DNA from: Porphyromonadaceae bacterium
GTDB taxonomy: Bacteria; Bacteroidota; Bacteroidia; Bacteroidales; Porphyromonadaceae
NCBI GenBank assembly: GCA_030528445.1
Contig: JAUMYV010000005.1
Location: 1-44,842, forward strand
Reading direction: 5' to 3'
DNA: 44,842 bases
Made by a program: the position numbers and the translations under genes. This document shows positions 22,934 through 31,676 of the stretch, piece after piece (positions within the stretch are counted from its first letter, which is position 1; each line of letters opens with the position of its first letter). The notes beneath the pieces were generated by a model. It did not search any database. It saw only the letters and a list, made by a program, of their open reading frames with translations, and was not told the origin of the DNA.

Positions 22934-24484
22934 TTATCTAGGATTTGGAGCTACACCACGAGAGGAGATTGCCTCAGGAATTTGGATTGCCTTACGCAAA
23001 TCGTGCTCCTCTAGTACGACGGGAGTACCGCCCGAAACTTCGTGTTCGATCCTGATGCCATAGCGCTTGATGTCATCCCAGCGAGTTCCCTCATGTAGGG
23101 TCTCTATACGACGAGCATGTAGGACAGCCTGAATGAGCCCAGTCTGCAACCCAGCCTGTAGAGGCTTAGCAAATCTTGGGTTAAGGGGTTTGGCAAGCGT
23201 CTTGAGCATATTCTCTTTCTTTTCTCCCACGTACTTCTCTGGGTCGTAGAAGTCAGCGATCTGCTGAGCTGTAGGTTGCTTAGTCGCCCCCTTGGACTTG
23301 TACCACATAGAGAGGTCGGCGGCGGCCTTGTCATACTGCTCCATGAGCGTATAGGCCTCGGCACGTGCTAGAAGCGCTTTATCTACAGTGTAGATCACGT
23401 AGACACCATGGTTGAGTCCTGTTCCAGCCTGTACGTTATCGTAAACGAAGATGTAGAAAATCTTTGGCAAGTAGTTCATACCTCGACCGAACATCTGTCC
23501 TTCGAAGTGAGGCAACTGAGCTCCCCAAGGTCCGGGAGAGTCGACCGTCTGCGCCTTGGCGAGTGCAGTTGAGTGTGCGTATCTCTCGTTGAAGAGGTTG
23601 ATGATAAGGTTGGTCGTAGCAGGCAGCATGAATAGGTTCGCAGGCTCCTCTATGGTGATGTAGCGACGAAGACGATCCTCTACGTTAGGTAACTTACCAA
23701 AAACTGTCCAATTACGTAGCTCCGCTTGAGGATTATCCCCAAGGGCGATATTGGCATATACAAGCGCCTTCTCTGGCTTCTCGTAGGCGAGATAGAACTC
23801 TGCGGCGAAAGCAGCTGCAGCACGCCTATTGAAATGGTACTTGATAACGTTGCTACCATAGCTGGAGTCATCGAGTAGCGGGAACCCAGCCTCGATATCC
23901 TCGGCGATCTGAGCGAAGTTCTGAGCTACGGGGACACGCTGAGTCGACACGCTAGATAGATTACGCTCGATGTCGGTAAATAAAGGAATACCTAGATCCG
24001 TATTGCTCGTCTGCGAATTGTAGGCTTGGGCAAACGTCGTTACCAAGCTATAGTTGGCATGGGCACGGCATAGGAGAGCCTCTCCCATAAGAGCGGCGAA
24101 CTTAGGATTCGCTTTTATTCCGCCCTGCTTCTCAATGGCCTCCATTGCATAGTTCGCATGGCTCAGAGCCTTGTACTGACCAGTCCAAAATGCATTCGGC
24201 GTATCTTGGCTAACGGTAGTAACAGGCTGCCAAAAATAGTTCTCCTGCACAAGCGACCCTCTTCCTGGGTTGAACTCGGACCCACGATCTGTAACGTTGT
24301 CCGTGCGCTGCTCCGTGAACCCCCCACGCAGAAACTCTGGATAAGCAGACACCAGTAGCGTACGGATTTGCTCTGCAGAGTTGATATCGGCTCGGCGGTC
24401 GGGTAGCGTATCTAGGAAATCATTACAGCTCGTAAATCCAGCTCCTAGCACAAGTGCCGCCAATAGACTTTTATACTTATTCAT
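22934..24484 (-). CDS. RagB/SusD family nutrient-uptake lipoprotein
   Basis: This 516-residue protein is a SusD homologue, the surface lipoprotein lid that closes the SusC barrel and binds its substrate. The ATG at 24484 gives a proper lipoprotein signal peptide (MNKYKSLLAALVLGAGFTSC, Cys20) followed by NDFLDTLPDRR, the usual SusD start. The earlier ATG at 24523 would overlap susC and bury the signal. TPR-like helices are visible (ALLCRAHANYSLVTTFAQAY about residues 135-155; YTVDKALLARAEAYTLMEQY later). It ends with a TRWDDIKRYGI segment typical of SusD. It follows susC by 28 bases. Substrate class is not evident. Confidence 0.93.
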   Translation of the reverse strand: MNKYKSLLAALVLGAGFTSCNDFLDTLPDRRADINSAEQIRTLLVSAYPEFLRGGFTEQRTDNVTDRGSEFNPGRGSLVQENYFWQPVTTVSQDTPNAFWTGQYKALSHANYAMEAIEKQGGIKANPKFAALMGEALLCRAHANYSLVTTFAQAYNSQTSNTDLGIPLFTDIERNLSSVSTQRVPVAQNFAQIAEDIEAGFPLLDDSSYGSNVIKYHFNRRAAAAFAAEFYLAYEKPEKALVYANIALGDNPQAELRNWTVFGKLPNVEDRLRRYITIEEPANLFMLPATTNLIINLFNERYAHSTALAKAQTVDSPGPWGAQLPHFEGQMFGRGMNYLPKIFYIFVYDNVQAGTGLNHGVYVIYTVDKALLARAEAYTLMEQYDKAAADLSMWYKSKGATKQPTAQQIADFYDPEKYVGEKKENMLKTLAKPLNPRFAKPLQAGLQTGLIQAVLHARRIETLHEGTRWDDIKRYGIRIEHEVSGGTPVVLEEHDLRKAIQIPEAISSRGVAPNPR

Positions 24485-24512
24485 CTGATTAAATGCTTTA
24501 GTTGAATGTGAC

Positions 24513-27500
24513 TTAGAATCCAATGCGTAGCGTAGCTGTGATCTGCTTGGGCACAGGAGCTGCTACACCACCCGAGCGGAAGAACTCTGGGTCTTGGCCC
24601 TTAAGTTTAGGGTCGGCATAGAGCAGGGCGAGGTTGGTAGCCTGTACCTTGAGAGAAGCTGACTTGATAATCATATTCTTCAGCCAAGACTTAGGCACAT
24701 CGTAAGAGAGGCTAACCTCCTTCAGACGCACGAATGTGCCGTCCGCTACGCGTGCCGTAGAGAAGTTATAGGCATTGTAACCCATATTCAGATTGCGAAA
24801 AGTTCTGCTGTCGCTCAGAGATGGGATTACAGGAACCTGTGTGTGGGCTTCGTCGCCAGAGACAGCCCAGCGATCCTTGAAGTCCTTGGGTGTAGCCCCG
24901 AAGTCGCTATACACAGCTCTGAAGACTGGATCTAGACGGATCTTATTGCCTCCAGAGTAGGTCAAGAAGACATTGAGCTTGAAATTGTCGAAGGTAAAGA
25001 TGTTCCCAAAGCTACCGTTGAAGGTAGGATCTGTTGGTCCCTCGTACTTCAAGAAGTCTAGATTCTGTCTCTCCTGGAAGTTGATTGAGCGGTAGTTGCT
25101 GCTGTTGATATCCTGATCAATGAACTTAAACTTAGGCAGACCCTGATTGTCTAGACCCTCGAATGGGATTGAGAAGAGGGCGCGCACTGGGTAGCCCTTG
25201 CGTGCATAGCCGATACCATTGATGAAGTTGAAGAGGTTCGAGCGAATATCTAGGTCGATAATCTCGGTTTGGTTATAACCGAAGATGAAATCGGTCGTCC
25301 AGTTGAAACGCTTGGACTGGATATTTTTGGTTGAGATAGAGAGCTCGAAACCATGACTCTTCATAGAGGCGACGTTACCATATCGAAGACCTGCAACCGT
25401 ATTGGTCGTACCTACTAGATCGAAGTTATTACGCTGATACCAGTCTGCTGTGATGCTGATGCGATTATTGAGCAAGCCCATATCCACACCAACGTTGAGC
25501 TCGTGCTTCTTTTCGTAGGTCAGCTGATCATTCTGTGGCTGATCAATCTCATTAGCATTCTCCGCTTCGATAGCGGAGGGACGCCATGGTGATGAGCTTC
25601 TAATTACAGCTAGAGAATTGGTAACCCATGTAGGACCAGCATCCCCAGTCAAGGAGTAAGAGGCCTTGAAGGTCAGATGAGATAGATAGTTCCTAATATG
25701 GTTCTTGAAGAAATCTTCCTCATGAGCATTCCACGCGGTAGCGATATTCCAAGTAGGCAACCAACGAGCCGAGCGAGAGCGACCGAGACGGTTGGACCCT
25801 TCGTAGCGACCTGTACCCGTGAGCGTGTAGCGACCTTTGTACGAATAGGTAGCCGTAGCAAAAAACGCTGCCGTACGCCCAAAGCTATTGTAGAGCTGAT
25901 AATAGTCTTGGTTGTCCTCCTTCATTTTCTTGAAAGCTAGGTAGTCCCAGAAGGGTCTCTCTCCATTGTCATACTGGAGTCCCCAGCCTTCAGTGGCGTC
26001 GCGAGTACGATCCTGAGCGTTGACCTCCATACCCGCGTAGCTATTGATGATATGCGAGCCAGCAAGCTCTGTGTTGTAGGATGCCGATAGACGGAAGTCC
26101 TGACTAAAGAGCCTGTAGTTATTCATGTTGTAGAAACCACCACGTGGAAGGATCGTATTGGGGAGCTCATTGAGCTTGTCTGGATTCTTGTACAAGAAGG
26201 GGTTGTTGCGCTGCGTCTCGGGATCCCCCATAGCGCGGAAAGCAAGTGCCTGATTGGAGTGCTCAGTCACCATGTGCCTCTGACCCGTAGTAGAGTACTT
26301 GAGGGCTCCAAGAGCCGTAACTGTCATCTCTCTGAAGGGTTTCCACTTAAGCTCTGCCTGATACTTCAAGTCAATCACATTGAGCTCCATATAATTGTTA
26401 TTGAGCTCATTCTTGATATTGAAGGGGGCATAGTTATTGGTATAGTAATCATCTGGAGCGATGGCACGAGACGTATTGAGGGCGTAGGAGAAGGGGTTAA
26501 TATCGAAGTCACGAGTTACCTCCCCACTCACAGGATCATTGGCAGCACCGAGCGTACCAGGGGCAGTCTGATTGCGATATGCTGCCCCCCCGATAGCCGT
26601 CAGAGACAGGGTCTTGGAGAGATTGTACGTGGTATTAACGTTGAACGTATAGCGGCTTACCTTACTCTTGTACATCCACCCTGGGTCAGTCATTACCGAG
26701 AGTGAGGCATAGGTTTGGCTATTCTCCGTACCAGAAGTCATGCTCACAGAGTGATTCTGCATCACTGCTGGGCTAAATAGCTCGTCGAACCAGTCGGTAT
26801 TGCGTAGCTCCGCCTCTCTGAGGTAGGCTTCGCGTGCCTCGGGTGTATTAGCTAGACCAAACTTACCCGTAGCAGGATCATACTGGTGCGTAAGCTGATA
26901 CATCTTGGCATACAAGCCGCCTCGTCCAGCACGATAAGTCTCGGCGAAACGCAAATGTCCTTTACGCTCTAGTTCCCTATAGATATCCACTTGGTCCTGT
27001 GAGTTCATGATATTGAAGTCACGGTAGCTAGGCACTAGGCGAGAGGTGAACTCACCTGTGTAAGAGAACGAACTAGTACCCTTGCGACCCTTCTTGGTCG
27101 TGATCACGATCACCCCAGCCATAGCCTTGGCACCATAGATAGAGGTAGCCGATCCGTCCTTGAGGATCTGGAAGCTCTCGATGTCGTCGGCGTTGAGCCC
27201 TGCTATAGCCGAACTAATCAGCGTCGTAGCATCACCAGAGCTTAGGTCGTCTGCACCTACCTGCACGATGTCTTCTTGGATCACACCATCGACCACCCAC
27301 AGGGGCTTGGAGCTACCAAGGATAGAGGTAGCACCACGCACGCGGATCTTAGGTGCAGTACCAAATGTCCCAGATACGTTCTGCACAGAAACTCCAGCAG
27401 AGCGTCCCTCGAGACCACGGCTCACATCTGGCATACCATCCATCTTGACCTTATCCGCGGTCAGCTTATCACTCGCACCTGTAAAGAGGCGTTTGTCCGT

Positions 27501-27878
27501 GGCAACCATCCCCGTTACTACTACCTCCGAGAGGGCCTGGCTATCTGGCTGCATCTTGATGGTCATGCCATTCTTGGCTACGACCTTCTGATCCTTGTAT
27601 CCTACGAAGGAGATTAGCAGCTCATTTTTGCCGGCGGGCATCGTCAGGGTAAACGCACCGTCTAGGTCGGCTGAGACACCAGATGTGGTTCCCACAATTC
27701 TGACGGAAGCGCCTGTAAGAGGCTCTCCTCTCTCATCAACTACCTTCCCTTTGACTGTTCGCCCAGAGGTGGTCTGAGCATAGGACTGATTGCTAAGCCC
27801 CAGCACTAGAGCCATCACGAGGCTCAAGATACAGAGACTAGATAACCAACCTTTGCCTAAGTACTTAGTAATGTTCAT
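24513..27878 (-). CDS. SusC/RagA family TonB-linked outer-membrane transporter
   Basis: This 1121-residue protein is a SusC homologue. A signal peptide covers about residues 1-35 and a carboxypeptidase-regulatory-like domain about 40-108 (GRTVKGKVVDERGEPLTGAS). The TonB box region and plug begin near EVVVTGMV (about 118), with the SusC signature LWVVDGVIQED, and FQILKDGSATSIYGAKAMAG further on. The C-terminal beta-barrel ends in ITATLRIGF with a final Phe. The plug contains an extra acidic/Ser-rich stretch (DDLSSGDATTLISS) seen in a subset of SusC proteins. It is the first gene of the four-gene import operon. It imports a substrate with SusD using TonB energy; which substrate is unknown. Confidence 0.95.
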   Translation of the reverse strand: MNITKYLGKGWLSSLCILSLVMALVLGLSNQSYAQTTSGRTVKGKVVDERGEPLTGASVRIVGTTSGVSADLDGAFTLTMPAGKNELLISFVGYKDQKVVAKNGMTIKMQPDSQALSEVVVTGMVATDKRLFTGASDKLTADKVKMDGMPDVSRGLEGRSAGVSVQNVSGTFGTAPKIRVRGATSILGSSKPLWVVDGVIQEDIVQVGADDLSSGDATTLISSAIAGLNADDIESFQILKDGSATSIYGAKAMAGVIVITTKKGRKGTSSFSYTGEFTSRLVPSYRDFNIMNSQDQVDIYRELERKGHLRFAETYRAGRGGLYAKMYQLTHQYDPATGKFGLANTPEAREAYLREAELRNTDWFDELFSPAVMQNHSVSMTSGTENSQTYASLSVMTDPGWMYKSKVSRYTFNVNTTYNLSKTLSLTAIGGAAYRNQTAPGTLGAANDPVSGEVTRDFDINPFSYALNTSRAIAPDDYYTNNYAPFNIKNELNNNYMELNVIDLKYQAELKWKPFREMTVTALGALKYSTTGQRHMVTEHSNQALAFRAMGDPETQRNNPFLYKNPDKLNELPNTILPRGGFYNMNNYRLFSQDFRLSASYNTELAGSHIINSYAGMEVNAQDRTRDATEGWGLQYDNGERPFWDYLAFKKMKEDNQDYYQLYNSFGRTAAFFATATYSYKGRYTLTGTGRYEGSNRLGRSRSARWLPTWNIATAWNAHEEDFFKNHIRNYLSHLTFKASYSLTGDAGPTWVTNSLAVIRSSSPWRPSAIEAENANEIDQPQNDQLTYEKKHELNVGVDMGLLNNRISITADWYQRNNFDLVGTTNTVAGLRYGNVASMKSHGFELSISTKNIQSKRFNWTTDFIFGYNQTEIIDLDIRSNLFNFINGIGYARKGYPVRALFSIPFEGLDNQGLPKFKFIDQDINSSNYRSINFQERQNLDFLKYEGPTDPTFNGSFGNIFTFDNFKLNVFLTYSGGNKIRLDPVFRAVYSDFGATPKDFKDRWAVSGDEAHTQVPVIPSLSDSRTFRNLNMGYNAYNFSTARVADGTFVRLKEVSLSYDVPKSWLKNMIIKSASLKVQATNLALLYADPKLKGQDPEFFRSGGVAAPVPKQITATLRIGF

Positions 27879-27990
27879 AAGCTAATTGATTAATTATTAA
27901 ATGATGAATATGTGTACATTTTTAGGTGCAGCTCCAAGCTTGTGAGCGAGTACCATCTACCTGCAAAGTTGGGCATTGGGTTCGCAGATA

Positions 27991-28035
27991 GTTGCCGAGA
28001 GAGGGACGATGAAGGATTTATCTCATCTTGGCAAC
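27991..28035 (-). promoter_or_regulatory. Hairpin in the susC leader
   Basis: Arms GTTGCC/GGCAAC and, further in, GATGA/TCATC can pair around a loop of about 10 bases. They lie 113-157 bases before the susC ATG. If transcription starts near 28365 the hairpin is part of the leader RNA. No known riboswitch core was found around it. Confidence 0.35.
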
Positions 28036-28369
28036 CGAAGCATTGGGTTCTATTATTATTATTTCAACGATGTAACGATTATCTCGATAGTCTACTTTTT
28101 AAAGTTCAACCACAATTTCTTAGAGACTCGAGGCTTACAGACAGTATCGTCTGACTAAGCGAATCGACCATAACCCTGCAGAAGCATTCCCTGCCACAGC
28201 TTACCTCTCTCGGCATCCTCCTCTCTGGCTTCGGAGATAACTATCTGATACTCTATGTATGAGTAAGCAGTCTCCCCTCCTTCCTAGGATAAATAAAACT
28301 CTGCGTACGCAAATCTTTCTATTTTGAAACCGAGGTCGATAAACCCACCCGAATCTTTTAAGCTACCTG

Positions 28370-28377
28370 CAAATATA
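28370..28377 (-). promoter_or_regulatory. Possible -7 box of the susC operon
   Basis: The minus strand reads TATATTTG, a full TAnnTTTG match, 491 bases before the susC ATG. No TTG lies at the expected distance upstream, so the call is weak. It would give a long leader of nearly 490 bases. Confidence 0.3.
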
Positions 28378-28662
28378 ACTTTATTTGTTTAATCCCCCTA
28401 TGTTCTCCCAAATTATGGCTAAAAAGTTTTCATAGCAGAAAAAAAGTCTCTAAAACGGCTAAAAATACACCCCTCTCCCAACACTATACTCTACTCCTAG
28501 GGCACCAAAAGAGCAAAATATCCAATTTTACTCCAAGAGAAAAGGGCTAATATCTCTCAAAATCTACTTTCTCGCATCAACAAACAGCCATAGTTCACAA
28601 GACAAGACATCTGCATCTCCACTTTGATGGCTATCGTCGCCCAACCAAGACCTCACACTTCT

Positions 28663-29071
28663 GGTTAAAATATGTAAACAACCTAACCTCAAATTTGAGC
28701 AAACGAAGAAGAGATTTGGGGTGACTGATTCGCTCTCTCGGAAAAAACTCTCACAGATTTTTTCGGATTAGTCCTACAATCCGCCTCGATGTGTACATAC
28801 ATCCGGAAAAGTTAGTGCAGAGAAATTCTGAAATCCGTGCTCTAGCGTAACTAAATTGCCTAGAAAATCACCTTATCTAACTGACTATATTTGTCTTACA
28901 AAACGCGCGTTTTAAGCCGTTATTTTCATGCGAATGGGGGGCTAGGTGCCAAAACGAGGTTGCACGCCATGTAGAGCCTGCTAGGGGGCAAATACGCGAT
29001 GTACACAAATTATCCACTGATTATCCACTTCTTCTCATCAACATTCTGAAATTTGGTCTAAAATATAAATC
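28663..29071. repeat. Dispersed ~400-bp intergenic element, copy B
   Basis: This is the counterpart of 5951-6356 in the same orientation. The invariant part includes GATTTTTTCGGATTAGTCCT and the segment after it, and GTTAGTGCAGAGAAATTCTG. The outer hairpin arms persist with one bulged G. The inner palindrome is degraded to GATGTGTACATACATC, but one change leaves a G-T pair. An extra A in a poly-A run breaks the open frame seen in copy A. The 3' part differs from copy A by carrying two TTATCCACT words 11 bp apart. It ends about 149 bases before ychF. Confidence 0.7.
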
Positions 29072-29153
29072 GGGGGCTAAAAATGTAAAACCCGATTGCG
29101 CCCTACCTATTTCCCATTTCTCTCATCGGCTCTGCGGGTAGGTCTAGTGGCTA

Positions 29154-29186
29154 TTTGGGGTGAATGGGGTTCTGTGTTTATCTTTG
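29154..29186 (+). promoter_or_regulatory. Promoter of ychF
   Basis: TTTG at 29154-29157 and TATCTTTG at 29179-29186 are separated by 21 bp, a complete Bacteroidetes consensus. The ATG at 29220 is 33 bases downstream. Confidence 0.7.
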
Positions 29187-29219
29187 TCGTAGAAATAATT
29201 AGATAATAGAAATAGAACA

Positions 29220-30323
29220 ATGGCATTACAATGCGGTATCGTAGGTCTACCCAATGTGGGTAAATCTACGCTTTTCAACTGCCTATCAAACGCTAAGGCG
29301 CAGTCTGCTAACTTCCCATTCTGTACGATCGAGCCCAATGTAGGGGTAATCACTGTGCCCGATGAGCGTCTCAATAAATTAGCCGAAATCATCAACCCCC
29401 AGCGCATCGTGCCTACGACAGTGGAGATCGTCGACATCGCAGGTCTCGTCAAGGGAGCCAGCAAGGGCGAGGGGCTAGGGAATAAGTTCCTTGCCAATAT
29501 CCGCGAGACTGATGCGATCCTGCATGTGCTACGCTGCTTCGACGACGACAATATCACCCACGTAGACGGCTCGGTAGACCCCGTGCGCGACAAGGGTATC
29601 ATCGACACCGAGCTCCAGCTCAAAGACCTAGAGACCGTAGAGGCTCGCATTCAGAAGGTGGCTAAGCAGGCCCAGACTGGTGGCGACAAGGTAGCCAAGC
29701 AGACCTACGAGGTGCTACTCCGCTACAAGGCTGCTCTCGAGCAGGGACTCAATGCCCGCACGGTAACCTTCGAGACCAAGGACGAGCAGAAGATCGCCAA
29801 AGAGCTGTACTTGCTCACGAGCAAGCCTGTACTCTATGTGTGCAACGTTGATGAGGCGAGTGCCGTATCGGGCAATAAGCACGTGGAGGCAGTGCGTGAG
29901 GCAATCAAGGGAGAGTCTGCCGATATTTTGGTCGTAGCGGCTAAAATCGAGAGCGAGATTGCCGAGTTCGAGACCTACGAGGAGCGTCAGATGTTCCTCG
30001 GCGAGATTGGCCTGGAGGAGAGTGGTGTGGCTCGTCTTATTAAGGCGGCGTATAGTCTATTGGGGCTACAGACCTACTTCACCGCTGGGGTGCAGGAGGT
30101 ACGTGCTTGGACCTATACCAAGGGGAGCAAAGCCCCTCAGTGCGCGGGCGTCATCCATACCGACTTTGAGAAGGGCTTCATTCGTGCCGAGGTTATCAAG
30201 TTCGACGACTTCATCCACTATGGTGGCGAAACGGCTGTTAAGGAAGCTGGCAAAATGGCTGTCGAGGGCAAGGAGTATGTGGTGCAAGACGGCGACATCA
30301 TGCACTTCCGCTTCAACGTCTAG
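29220..30323 (+). CDS. ychF: Redox-regulated ATPase YchF (Obg-like)
   Basis: This 367-residue protein is a YchF/OLA1-type P-loop NTPase that prefers ATP and binds ribosomes. The Walker A motif GLPNVGKST is near residues 8-16. The switch DIAGLVKGASKGEGLGN is at about 71-87. NVDE in YVCNVDEAS replaces the usual NKxD, which explains the ATP preference of the family. A coiled-coil insert (about 130-200) and a C-terminal TGS domain (about 280-365, ending in the VVQDGDIMHFRFNV segment) complete the architecture. The length is normal. It has its own promoter and a strong terminator, so it is a single-gene unit. Confidence 0.97.
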   Translation: MALQCGIVGLPNVGKSTLFNCLSNAKAQSANFPFCTIEPNVGVITVPDERLNKLAEIINPQRIVPTTVEIVDIAGLVKGASKGEGLGNKFLANIRETDAILHVLRCFDDDNITHVDGSVDPVRDKGIIDTELQLKDLETVEARIQKVAKQAQTGGDKVAKQTYEVLLRYKAALEQGLNARTVTFETKDEQKIAKELYLLTSKPVLYVCNVDEASAVSGNKHVEAVREAIKGESADILVVAAKIESEIAEFETYEERQMFLGEIGLEESGVARLIKAAYSLLGLQTYFTAGVQEVRAWTYTKGSKAPQCAGVIHTDFEKGFIRAEVIKFDDFIHYGGETAVKEAGKMAVEGKEYVVQDGDIMHFRFNV

Positions 30324-30354
30324 GCGGTTATATCAAATTTAGATAACGAAGGGC

Positions 30355-30396
30355 AGAGGGGCTGTAGCAAAATCGAACTTGCTACAGCCCCTTTTA
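30355..30396. terminator. Terminator after ychF
   Basis: A perfect 14-bp stem (AGGGGCTGTAGCAA and its complement) surrounds an 8-base loop and is followed by TTTTATT. It stops ychF transcription before the hpt promoter. It belongs to the GGGGCTGT hairpin family. Confidence 0.85.
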
Positions 30397-30485
30397 TTAT
30401 CACAATGATTATATCGCTTGGATCAACGATCCGATACATTTCAAAGCTAAGCAGTGCATATATCTGACGATTGGCGGAATAGATG

Positions 30486-30493
30486 TACCTTTG
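30486..30493 (+). promoter_or_regulatory. -7 box of the hpt-led gene run
   Basis: TACCTTTG lies 31 bases before the ATG of hpt at 30525; the upstream element is weak (TCTG at about 20 bp). Because the box overlaps the in-frame extension that begins at 30483, translation must start later, at 30525. It is the only promoter-like site I see before the twelve-gene run that ends at 42025. Confidence 0.55.
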
Positions 30494-30524
30494 TGTTTTA
30501 ATCACAAATGTTGCATCATATCTA

Positions 30525-31064
30525 ATGAAGGAAGTTACGTTGCATGGTCGGCAGTTTGAGCTCTATATCACCGCCGAGGAAATCAATAAAGCGGTTGTGG
30601 CTCTAGGGCATAGGCTCAAGGAGGACTTTAAGGGCAAGAATCCGCTGTTTGTCTGCGTTATGAATGGGGCGTTTATGTTTGCCTCTGAGCTGATGTATGC
30701 CATTGACGAAGACTTTGAAGTGGCTTTCGCACGCTACTCGAGCTATGAGGGTACGCAGAGTACCATGACGCTCAAGGAGATTATGCCTGTAGCGCCCGAG
30801 CGCATCAAGGATCGCATCGTCGTCATCGTAGAAGACCTCATCGATACGGGCTACACGATGCAGTGCGTGCGCGACCTCTATCTCACCCAAGGTGCCCAAG
30901 AGGTACATATCGCTACGATGCTCAGCAAGCCCGCTGCGCTCAAGTGCGATGTACACACCGAGTATGTGGCTATGGAGATCGACCCTAAGTTCATCGTGGG
31001 GCATGGCCTAGACTACGACGACTATGGCCGTATGTACAAAGATATCTATCAACTGAAAGACTAA
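30525..31064 (+). CDS. hpt: Hypoxanthine phosphoribosyltransferase
   Basis: This 179-residue phosphoribosyltransferase salvages hypoxanthine (and guanine) with PRPP to make IMP or GMP. The PRPP-binding motif VVIVEDLIDTGYTM lies at about residues 101-114. FVCVMNGAFMFASELMYAI (about 43-61) and the C-terminal VGHGLDYDDYGRMY are typical. The ATG at 30525 gives the family length; the longer frame would contain its own promoter. It is the first gene of a packed plus-strand run; adk follows by 23 bases. Confidence 0.96.
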   Translation: MKEVTLHGRQFELYITAEEINKAVVALGHRLKEDFKGKNPLFVCVMNGAFMFASELMYAIDEDFEVAFARYSSYEGTQSTMTLKEIMPVAPERIKDRIVVIVEDLIDTGYTMQCVRDLYLTQGAQEVHIATMLSKPAALKCDVHTEYVAMEIDPKFIVGHGLDYDDYGRMYKDIYQLKD

Positions 31065-31087
31065 CTGAAAAATATAACATATCAAGT

Positions 31088-31660
31088 ATGCTAAATCTTA
31101 TCATCTTCGGAGCTCCAGGCTCTGGTAAGGGAACCCAGAGCGAAATGCTCATCGAGAAGTACGGCTTCGATCACGTATCTACGGGCGACCTCCTACGTGC
31201 CGCCATCAAGGCAGAAACAGAGCTAGGGAAGGCTGCCAAGGGCTATATCGATGCTGGCCAGCTAGTGCCAGACGAACTCATCATCGGCCTCATCGAGCGC
31301 GTCCTCGAGGAGCGTAAGCCCAAGATCGGCCTCATCCTCGACGGCTTCCCCCGCACAGTACCACAGGCAGAGGCTCTCGACGGCCTACTCGCCAAGTACG
31401 AGACGGCAGTACATGCTGTGCTAGACCTACAGGTGGACGAAGACGAACTGGTGCAGCGTCTGCTCAAGCGAGGGCAGGAGAGCGGCCGTAGCGATGACAA
31501 TCTAGAGACGATCCAGAAGCGTCTATCTGTCTACCATGCTCAGACTGCGCCTCTGGCCGAGCACTACGCCAAGAAAGGCGTTCGCCACGCTATCGCGGGC
31601 ATGGGTGCTATCTCGGATATCACAGCACGCATCTCGGCTGTGGTAGATAGCCTCAAGTAA
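31088..31660 (+). CDS. adk: Adenylate kinase
   Basis: This 190-residue enzyme makes two ADP from ATP and AMP. The P-loop [10 protein letters not shown] is at about residues 8-17, [10 protein letters not shown] at about 31-40 and LDGFPRT at about 82-88. The LID is the short form without the zinc-binding insert ([11 protein letters not shown], about 130-140). The length fits the short adenylate kinases. It lies between hpt and obgE with gaps of 23 and 16 bases. Confidence 0.97.
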   Translation: MLNLIIFGAPGSGKGTQSEMLIEKYGFDHVSTGDLLRAAIKAETELGKAAKGYIDAGQLVPDELIIGLIERVLEERKPKIGLILDGFPRTVPQAEALDGLLAKYETAVHAVLDLQVDEDELVQRLLKRGQESGRSDDNLETIQKRLSVYHAQTAPLAEHYAKKGVRHAIAGMGAISDITARISAVVDSLK

Positions 31661-31676
31661 ACATCAGTCAAAAACA

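Larger units (their letters stand above)
27879..29219. other. 1.34-kb gene-free region between susC and ychF
   Basis: No convincing gene is seen. From the left it holds the susC leader with a hairpin at 27991-28035, a possible minus-strand -7 box at 28370-28377, and an A+T-rich part at about 28370-28660 in which I see nothing. The ~400-bp repeat (copy B, 28663-29071), a 7-bp-stem hairpin at 29068-29097 and the ychF promoter follow. Small open frames here look like chance. Confidence 0.6.

Noticed and set aside
24485..24523. The earlier ATG of the SusD gene at 24523.
   Set aside because: It overlaps the end of susC and places 13 polar residues before a complete lipoprotein signal peptide that starts at 24484.
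27879..28370. A possible cobalamin riboswitch before susC, suggested by GGGAATGC and AGCCAGAG words on the minus strand.
   Set aside because: The words occur in the wrong order for that riboswitch and the GCCACT and CCCGC core elements are missing.
29144..29650. A 168-codon minus-strand open frame over the start of ychF.
   Set aside because: It is antisense to the YchF P-loop region and crosses the ychF promoter; the peptide is Ser/Arg-rich shadow sequence.
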